Shown piece by piece: positions 6,526-11,862 of a stretch of DNA of 16,465 nt. Origin of the DNA: Limisphaerales bacterium (GTDB lineage: Bacteria; Verrucomicrobiota; Verrucomicrobiia; Limisphaerales; PALSA-1396). The stretch's first letter is position 1. Every line of letters begins with the position of its first letter. The DNA is taken from assembly GCA_003140275.1 (NCBI GenBank), contig PLJQ01000247.1, positions 1 to 16,465 of the forward strand, written 5' to 3'. The position numbers and the translations under genes are program-made. The notes beneath the pieces are model-generated. The model was not told where the DNA came from and made no database searches. It saw only the letters and a list, made by a program, of their open reading frames with translations.

Positions 6526-7805
6526 TATTTCTCCTCTTCAAAGTTGGGAATACTAACACGGGCCGAGAAGGCGAGCGCCGGTTCGGGCGCTTTACGGGTT
6601 ACTGGAAATCGGCGTCCAGCGCGCTTCTCCGGTGGACCCTGCGATCTATTCTGCTCCTTGGCGAGCAACGCGTCCCGCACCATCAGGTTGTAGATGTGCG
6701 GTATGGCAGATATGCTATCCGGGATATCCGGCTGATTGGTCAGCAGCGCGGCGTAGCTGTGCTTTTCTTCCGGGTGATAACCATGCATGGCGCGAATGGG
6801 CCGTTCGCCCATGTGGCTTGGCACAATCAGCACGCCTTCGCACATCAGGAAAATCAGCTCGCCGAAATAGCGATCGGGAAACAGACAGTGCAATCGCTCC
6901 AGTTCCGCGTCGGGCACAATGCTGCCGTCGGGAATTGTCCGCAGCGTCTCGGTCACCGTGCGGCGGGCGTCTTCGTTGAAGAACCAGAAGCGCGCCATCG
7001 TGGAATCATAAACGACGGCGTAGTCCTTGCCGAATTGTAGCGGCATCTGCTCGATGCGGGCCTTGAGATCGAGCAGCGTGTCGCAATTGGCCATGCCGTG
7101 GTCGCTGAAAACGTATAGCCGCACCTCCTCATACTGTTCCTTCGCAACCTCCAGCAGCCGGTGTATGCGCGTTTCATAACCGCGAAGCTTCGGCGAAATC
7201 TCCGGCGATTGATTGCCCTCGCGATGCAGCAGGCCGTCGAGTTCCGGCCAATAGACAAAGGCGAAATCAATACGGCCGGTTTTCACGTCAGCGAGCACCG
7301 CGTCGAAACTTTCGGTTTCGCTGCGGGTCGGATCGCTGATATGGTGGGCAATTCCCGACTCTTCCAGGAAATCGGAAATGTTCGGGCCGCGATTCATGCC
7401 GCGCGGACGGAGCGGACTTTTCTTTTCCGTAAAATCGAACAGCGAAATGTGCTTGAAAGGAATATTGTAAAGATCGAAGTAACCGTGAAACTTCAATTGG
7501 ACTTTCACCAGCTTCGACAGCCAGCGCCGGACAATCCGCCGGCTGGTGATTGCCTTCGGCAGCCATTGCAATGGTTTCAGCCATCTGAACGGCGAATGCT
7601 TCGGGTCGTAAACGAAATAACACCAGTTTCGATGCTCCTCCGGCCAACGTCCGGAAAGAATGGACGGCACGCATGCCGAACTGTAGCCGAAGACAGATTC
7701 GAGCCGCCGCCGATTGGGTGCCACGGTATTGCAGAAGGGATCGTCTTTGATGATTTCCCATCCGCAGGCGTCAATGAAGATGAACAGAGGAAGAATCGTT
7801 TTCAT
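6525..7805 (-). CDS. Alkaline-phosphatase-superfamily phosphodiesterase/nucleotide pyrophosphatase-like protein (426 aa)
   Basis: Member of the type I phosphodiesterase/nucleotide pyrophosphatase group (alkaline phosphatase superfamily, PF01663-like). Visible metal-site residues are D12 (F-I-D-A-C-G-W), D190 and H194 (E-L-D-G-L-L-H), D235-H236 (F-S-D-H-G-M) and H341 (M-H-G-Y-H-P). Where the nucleophilic Thr/Ser normally stands the sequence is G-Y-S-S-A-C45-V-P-S-I-L-S-G, so cysteine occupies the expected position, with S42/S43 as alternatives. No export signal is evident; the first residues MKTILPLFIFIDA form the core beta strand. The last 50 residues are Arg/Pro-rich and probably disordered. 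I place the start at MKTIL, one base after the STAS stop; an in-frame ATG at 7835 would add ten residues and overlap that gene. Its role could be hydrolysis or transfer of a phosphoryl group on a nucleotide-sugar or glycan, but the substrate is unknown. Confidence 0.8.
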   Translation of the reverse strand: MKTILPLFIFIDACGWEIIKDDPFCNTVAPNRRRLESVFGYSSACVPSILSGRWPEEHRNWCYFVYDPKHSPFRWLKPLQWLPKAITSRRIVRRWLSKLVKVQLKFHGYFDLYNIPFKHISLFDFTEKKSPLRPRGMNRGPNISDFLEESGIAHHISDPTRSETESFDAVLADVKTGRIDFAFVYWPELDGLLHREGNQSPEISPKLRGYETRIHRLLEVAKEQYEEVRLYVFSDHGMANCDTLLDLKARIEQMPLQFGKDYAVVYDSTMARFWFFNEDARRTVTETLRTIPDGSIVPDAELERLHCLFPDRYFGELIFLMCEGVLIVPSHMGERPIRAMHGYHPEEKHSYAALLTNQPDIPDSISAIPHIYNLMVRDALLAKEQNRSQGPPEKRAGRRFPVTRKAPEPALAFSARVSIPNFEEEK

Positions 7806-7806
7806 G

Positions 7807-8157
7807 TCAGGTTGATAACGGGATCGCTCCATCAAGTGCGCTGCCCGGCGGCGTTATTTCAAACAGATGATGCAGCCGCGCCAATTCGATCATCTGCTGC
7901 ACCGTTGGCGCGGGATTGGTCAGGCGGATTGCGAAGCCTTCTCGTTTCCGGTGTTCCTTCGCCGTTTCATAGAGCGCCACCAGCGCACCCAGACCAGCGC
8001 CATCCACGGTTTGAGTTTGGGACAAATCAATTTCAATCGCTTGGAGGTCGTGCGACAAGGCCCCGGCGACGGCAGAACGAAATGAATGAGCGTTGGTTGA
8101 GTTCAATTCGCGGAGGCCAGTCACGCTCAATGTTCCGTTCTGTCGGTTAATATTCAT
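7807..8157 (-). CDS. STAS-domain protein (anti-sigma-factor-antagonist-like), 116 aa, lacking the phospho-serine
   Basis: Single STAS domain of the SpoIIAA/RsbV/SypA type. The core reads A-I-E-I-D-L-S-Q-T-Q-T-V-D-G-A-G-L-G-A-L (about 40-59), matching the conserved strand followed by D-S-S-G-L-G, except that the residues at the two serines are Gly53 and Ala54. The second serine is the one phosphorylated in SpoIIAA. Length is normal for a stand-alone STAS domain. I prefer the ATG at 8157 (MNINRQNG); a TTG at 8184, 4 bases from the previous stop, would add nine residues. In polysaccharide loci, STAS proteins can control assembly (SypA of Vibrio fischeri is the known case). A partner kinase or phosphatase is not visible here. 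Without the serine it may act as a constitutive partner-binding module. Confidence 0.85.
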   Translation of the reverse strand: MNINRQNGTLSVTGLRELNSTNAHSFRSAVAGALSHDLQAIEIDLSQTQTVDGAGLGALVALYETAKEHRKREGFAIRLTNPAPTVQQMIELARLHHLFEITPPGSALDGAIPLST

Positions 8158-8188
8158 ATCAATGTGGCGGATCGAAATCAGCAATCGC

Positions 8189-9049
8189 CTAGGTCAGCAA
8201 TTGGGAAACATACTCGCGAAACCGTACCATCGCCGACAGCGGCGCGTGAATGGGTGCGGACGATTTCGCCGGAGCTGTACGGGCGCGCTGAGGTTTACGC
8301 GAGCAAAGCAGAAACTCGTCGGTCACTTTCAAGCACGAATCGCGTTCCCAATTGACCAGCGTGCTGCCCCACGCGATGGAATTGCGGACCTCGGTGAACT
8401 GGCCCACGAATGTTTCCGGGCCGATGACGCTGTGCGAAACTTCCGCGCCTCTGGCGATGAACACTTCCCTTTCCAGTACTGCGTTCGGCCCGATGGTCGC
8501 GCCCGCTTCGATCCAGGCGCGTTCTCCGATCCAGCAGGGCGCGATCAGTTTCGCGCCTGCGGCAACGCGCGCATTCAACCCAACCCACACCCCCGGTTTT
8601 AGCTCACGCACGCCGATACGATCCGGCGTCAAAGCGCGTGGCATCAACGCCCGCGCCGCTGCGAACCAATCCGCATAGCTCGTGAAGAGCGGCAACTGCG
8701 GCAAGCCCGGCAAATGATCCATCAGGAAGACATCATTTGGCGCTGGAAGCCAAGTCGCGTGATCGCTCGTTTGATGTTTGATCCGCGCTTCGTCAAGAGT
8801 CCGTTCGCGTTTGTCTGCTTGCACGATCACACGCAATCCCCAGCGCGCGCCGGCGCCGATCCCGGCGCGCACCTGATCCGGACGATCCGCAGCCAGTACC
8901 ACGACTTCTTGCGCACCCAAACCCGCCAGATGGTCGAGCCAATATTCCACGAGGGTCTTGCCAAGCATTGAAACGTTCGAGAGCGGCAAAAACTCCGCCA
9001 GCGTGGCGACACCGAAGCGTCCATCGGGACAGATCAATAATGCTTTCAT
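8189..9049 (-). CDS. NDP-sugar-pyrophosphorylase-like protein with left-handed beta-helix, catalytic motifs degenerate (286 aa)
   Basis: Two-part protein in the style of sugar-nucleotide pyrophosphorylases. Residues 1-75 (MKALLICPDGRFG ... MLGKTLVEYWLDHL ... LGAQEVVVLAADRP) follow the Rossmann-like start of the family, but the G-x-G-T/S-R-L signature and the following P-K lysine are absent, and no clear metal-binding G-D motif is seen. Residues 152-235 carry hexapeptide-type turns (AKLIAPCWIGERAWIEAGA, TIGPNAVLEREVFI, VIGPETFVGQF) forming a short left-handed beta-helix. The start MKALL is chosen over an upstream in-frame ATG at 9115 because it has AGGAG at 9057-9061 with 7-base spacing and overlaps the sugar-transferase stop by one base (TGATG). 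It may be a scaffold, a sensor of nucleotide sugars or a specialised enzyme; active pyrophosphorylase activity is doubtful. Confidence 0.75.
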   Translation of the reverse strand: MKALLICPDGRFGVATLAEFLPLSNVSMLGKTLVEYWLDHLAGLGAQEVVVLAADRPDQVRAGIGAGARWGLRVIVQADKRERTLDEARIKHQTSDHATWLPAPNDVFLMDHLPGLPQLPLFTSYADWFAAARALMPRALTPDRIGVRELKPGVWVGLNARVAAGAKLIAPCWIGERAWIEAGATIGPNAVLEREVFIARGAEVSHSVIGPETFVGQFTEVRNSIAWGSTLVNWERDSCLKVTDEFLLCSRKPQRARTAPAKSSAPIHAPLSAMVRFREYVSQLLT

Positions 9050-9783
9050 CAGGAAGCTCCTGTTCCAGCCACAACGGCCCGGACGGTTTGAATCAGGATT
9101 TTGATGTCCACCCAAAAGCCCGCCGTTTCGATGTATTGCACGTCGAGCTTCACCTGGCCGGAAAAATCAATGTTGCTGCGTCCACCCACCTGCCACAAAC
9201 ACGTTAGGCCAGGTTTCACGGCGAGGCGACGGCGATCCGCGAACGAGTACCGGGAGACTTCGCGCGGCGTCGGTGGCCGCGGGCCGACGAGGGACATGCC
9301 GCCCTTAAGCACGTTCACAAATTGCGGCAGTTCATCGAGCGAAAACCGGCGCAGCCATTTGCCGACGCGCGTGATGCGCGGATCGTTCTTCATCTTGAAC
9401 GTGACCCCTTCGGCATGTTGATTCTGAGCGAGCAACTTCCCAAATTCAGCTTCGGCGTTCAGCCTCATGGAGCGGAATTTGTACATCTGGAATTCTTCGC
9501 CGAAGCGCCCGGTGCGGGTCTGGCTGAAAAACACCGGTCCGCGATCTTCGAGCTTCACCAGCAGCGCCAGCACCAGATAAAGCGGGCTGAAGACGAGGAG
9601 AAACGCGATGCTGCCGACGACGTCGGACGCACGTTTCATCAGGTCGCCGCTTCCGACCAGCCAGCGCAGCAACCAGCGCCGCCAGAGAAGTCTCCAGTTC
9701 AGCCAGCGGCGTTCCAAAGTTGACCGCGCGACGGCTAATTGACCGAACCGTCCAGAATATGAATTCCAGATGTAAGTATTCAT
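9049..9783 (-). CDS. Polyprenyl-phosphate sugar phosphotransferase (monotopic phosphoglycosyltransferase), 244 aa
   Basis: Starts glycan assembly by transferring a sugar-1-phosphate from a nucleotide sugar to undecaprenyl phosphate at the inner membrane. All family motifs are present: K-R-A-S-D-V-V-G-S (50-58), a re-entrant hydrophobic helix with S66-P67, G-P-V-F-F-S-Q-T-R-T-G (82-92), Y-K-F-R-S-M (101-106), D-P-R-I-T-R-V-G (134-141), the catalytic Asp150-Glu151 in F-S-L-D-E-L-P-Q, M-S-L-V-G-P-R-P (163-170) and P-G-L-T-C-L-W-Q-V (191-199). It is the short form without the five-helix membrane domain of WcaJ/WbaP. Residues 1-49 are an Arg/Trp-rich extension; M49 would be the conventional PglC-like start, but the four-base ATGA overlap with the kinase gene favours 9783. 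The sugar donor cannot be read from sequence. Confidence 0.93.
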   Translation of the reverse strand: MNTYIWNSYSGRFGQLAVARSTLERRWLNWRLLWRRWLLRWLVGSGDLMKRASDVVGSIAFLLVFSPLYLVLALLVKLEDRGPVFFSQTRTGRFGEEFQMYKFRSMRLNAEAEFGKLLAQNQHAEGVTFKMKNDPRITRVGKWLRRFSLDELPQFVNVLKGGMSLVGPRPPTPREVSRYSFADRRRLAVKPGLTCLWQVGGRSNIDFSGQVKLDVQYIETAGFWVDIKILIQTVRAVVAGTGAS

Positions 9784-10475
9784 AAAGATTGAAGCGCCGC
9801 AACCCGCGGCGTTGTTGTCCGTGAATTGTTGATCTCACAAGGCATGGGGACTGGCTCAGCTCGCAAAGCGCGAATCGTTGCGACCAATCGGCCGAGTTCG
9901 GTTTGGGTGATTGACTGTTCGATCACGACATCAGCCCAAGCCTTCTGTACTTCGACAAATCGTTCGTGCATCGGTGCAACGACGTTGCAAAATTGTTCGC
10001 GGATCGAATCCGTTGTGCGGCCCCGCTCGTTGAAGTCGCGCGCTACCCGTCTTTGCCAACGCAACGATTGAATGCAATCAAGGAAAACTCGAAGGTTGAA
10101 AAGTTCTCTCACGTGCGGATGCCACAAAAGCCACAAACCTTCCACGAAGATGAACGGTCGCGGACTGTGCCACTCCCCGCTGCTAAATCGTGTGTGCGAA
10201 ACAAAGTTGTAACGCGGCGCCAACGCCGTCACGCCATTTTGCAGGTCGCGCAGCACGCCTTCGAAAAGTGGCCAGTCAATCGCGTCCGGATTATCGAAGT
10301 TGATCTTTTCCCGCTCTGAAACATTCAGGTGCGAGAGATCGCAGTAGAAGTCGTCGAGCGTAAGAGACGTTGCCTCGCCGCCAAATTGCTGGCACAGGCG
10401 ACCCGCCAGCCAGCTTTTGCCGGCGCCGCTTCCGCCAACCAGCGCGATCAGTTTGAATGGCGTTCCGGTATTCAT
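9780..10475 (-). CDS. Uridine-kinase-like P-loop kinase (231 aa)
   Basis: Kinase of the uridine kinase/phosphoribulokinase family. Walker A is G-G-S-G-A-G-K-S (14-21). L-D-D-F-Y (40-44) corresponds to the D-x-F-Y of uridine kinase; I-N-F-D-N-P-D-A-I-D-W (58-68) to its N-F-D-H-P-x-A-F-D; A-P-R-Y-N-F-V-S-H-T-R (86-96) to P-x-Y-D-F-x-x-H-x-R; F-V-E-G (110-113) to the E-G segment; and R-V-A-R-D-F-N-E-R-G-R (143-153) to the R-R-x-x-R-D lid. Length is typical of bacterial uridine kinases. Its four-base ATGA overlaps with the genes on both sides couple it to glycan genes rather than to nucleotide salvage. It may feed UMP for UDP-sugar formation, or phosphorylate another small substrate; the latter is inference. 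Confidence 0.85.
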   Translation of the reverse strand: MNTGTPFKLIALVGGSGAGKSWLAGRLCQQFGGEATSLTLDDFYCDLSHLNVSEREKINFDNPDAIDWPLFEGVLRDLQNGVTALAPRYNFVSHTRFSSGEWHSPRPFIFVEGLWLLWHPHVRELFNLRVFLDCIQSLRWQRRVARDFNERGRTTDSIREQFCNVVAPMHERFVEVQKAWADVVIEQSITQTELGRLVATIRALRAEPVPMPCEINNSRTTTPRVAALQSL

Positions 10476-11674
10476 GCCATGGCCGCGAGAGCCGGTTCTT
10501 CGACCGCTCGCTCAAAAAGGTTTTCCAATCCGCTGATGTATTCTGAAAACTCGTATTGTTCGGCGACCAACTGGCGTCCGCGTTCACCCATTTGCCGCGC
10601 CAGCGCCTTGTCGCCGAGCAATTCCTCCACCCGCGCCGCGAAGGCCGCGCGATCCATCCAGGGCACCAGAAATCCGTTGTTACCGTCGGTGAGCCATTCC
10701 CGAATGCCGCCCGCGTCGAACGCGACGACGGGCAATCCAAACCGCATGGCCTCGAGGCCCACCGCGCCAAACGGCTCCGGCCAGACCGAACTGACAGCGA
10801 CGACGCTGCATTCGCGGTAGTAAATCGCGATTTCATCCGCCGATACATAGCCTTTGAAAAACACGCGGTCTGCGAGTCCGAGTTTGCGGCTCAGCTTTTC
10901 ACAAACCTCGCGATGCTCGCCGTCGCCGAAAATGAAACATTTGAACGGCATCCGAACCTGCGCCAACGATTCCAACAACACATCAACACCTTTGCCGCGA
11001 ATGATCTGGCCGGCATAGACGATATAATTCCCATCGCCGAACGAACTTCCCCACGAGGCGTCGCCTCTTGGCGGCACCGGCGCATGCATTTCGATTTTGT
11101 TCGAATCGAAGTGATTGCGCAGGAGTTCGTCCTTCATGAACTGCGTGGCGACGATGAGGCGATGGAATTTCCGGTTCAACTCAAGTTCGCGAATCTTCCC
11201 GGTGTAACTGACCCATTTCAGCGGAAAGGCACCGTGGTGATCGCGCGCGACCGATGCCCCGCAAGGAAAAATGCAAAACGGCGACAACGCCCGTTCGCAG
11301 ATGTGGCGGGTGAAGTAATTGTATTTGTAACTCCTCATGCAATAGAGGTCGTGGTCGTGGACCATGCGGATGATCGGCGTGTCCGAGTCGAGCAATTTTT
11401 CCAGCAATTCCAAGTCGGACATCTTGTGGACGTAAATCACGTCGGGTTGAAAACTTTTACACACAGCAAGCTCGGTCGCTGACTCGCTTTCGAGTCCGTA
11501 AGGAAAACGATGCTGGAAAGTGTTCAGCCATGCGGCCTCTCCCTTGCCCGTCTGAGGGCCGTGGAGGATGCCGACAGTGTGGCCGCGCTCTTTGAGTTCG
11601 GTTGCGGTGGTGAGGACATTCGCCTCCGCGCCGCCGAACGCACCAAACTTTTCGTGAACAAACAGTATTTTCAT
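10472..11674 (-). CDS. Family GT4 glycosyltransferase (400 aa)
   Basis: Retaining GT-B glycosyltransferase, presumably cytoplasmic and membrane-associated, adding a sugar to the lipid-linked glycan started by the neighbouring phosphotransferase. The N-terminal Rossmann half begins MKILFVHEKFGAFGGAE; the C-terminal half has V-Y-A-G-Q-I-I-R-G-K-G (219-229), F-I-F-G-D-G-E (247-253) and the GT4 E-x7-E motif E300-P-F-G-A-V-G-L-E308. Four cysteines (C112, C126, C134, C138) cluster in the acceptor-side half after M-V-H-D-H-D, a possible metal or disulfide site. It is the first gene of the seven-gene operon and its stop overlaps the kinase start by four bases (ATGA). The Shine-Dalgarno is weak. Donor and acceptor are unknown. 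Confidence 0.92.
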   Translation of the reverse strand: MKILFVHEKFGAFGGAEANVLTTATELKERGHTVGILHGPQTGKGEAAWLNTFQHRFPYGLESESATELAVCKSFQPDVIYVHKMSDLELLEKLLDSDTPIIRMVHDHDLYCMRSYKYNYFTRHICERALSPFCIFPCGASVARDHHGAFPLKWVSYTGKIRELELNRKFHRLIVATQFMKDELLRNHFDSNKIEMHAPVPPRGDASWGSSFGDGNYIVYAGQIIRGKGVDVLLESLAQVRMPFKCFIFGDGEHREVCEKLSRKLGLADRVFFKGYVSADEIAIYYRECSVVAVSSVWPEPFGAVGLEAMRFGLPVVAFDAGGIREWLTDGNNGFLVPWMDRAAFAARVEELLGDKALARQMGERGRQLVAEQYEFSEYISGLENLFERAVEEPALAAMA

Positions 11675-11862
11675 GACTCGGTTTTACTTCCAACCAACTG
11701 GAACAATGTAAAGACTGGGTGACGATTTTACAGGTGGGTGAAGACCTCTAGCGGAGCGGGACAAGACCCCACCGGTTTCTTTGCTGCCACGGTACGTGAA
11801 CCACCAAATCGCCTCGGAGTGCGCGCACATGCCCCCGCTTTCCAGGGGGAATCCTCGAACTT
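11675..11862. other. Intergenic region upstream of the operon; GC hairpin after the second GH9 gene
   Basis: This 188-base gap separates two minus-strand genes and must hold the operon promoter unless transcription reads through from the GH9 gene. I find only a TTTACA at 11710-11715 (minus strand) as a possible -35, with no convincing -10. A hairpin CCCCC-(8 bases)-GGGGG at 11832-11849 lies 13 bases after the GH9 stop; it has no U-tract on either strand, so it is at best a weak or Rho-assisted terminator or mRNA-end stabiliser. Confidence 0.35.

Noticed and set aside
7161..8150. Plus-strand open frame opposite the phosphodiesterase and STAS genes
   Set aside because: Antisense to two genes whose motifs are clear; composition is Arg-rich and featureless.
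10556..11482. Plus-strand open frame opposite the GT4 gene
   Set aside because: Antisense to a gene with intact GT4 motifs; no domain features.
11832..11849. GC hairpin considered as terminator of the second GH9 gene
   Set aside because: Only five base pairs and no U-tract on either strand; noted in the intergenic entry but not called as a terminator.
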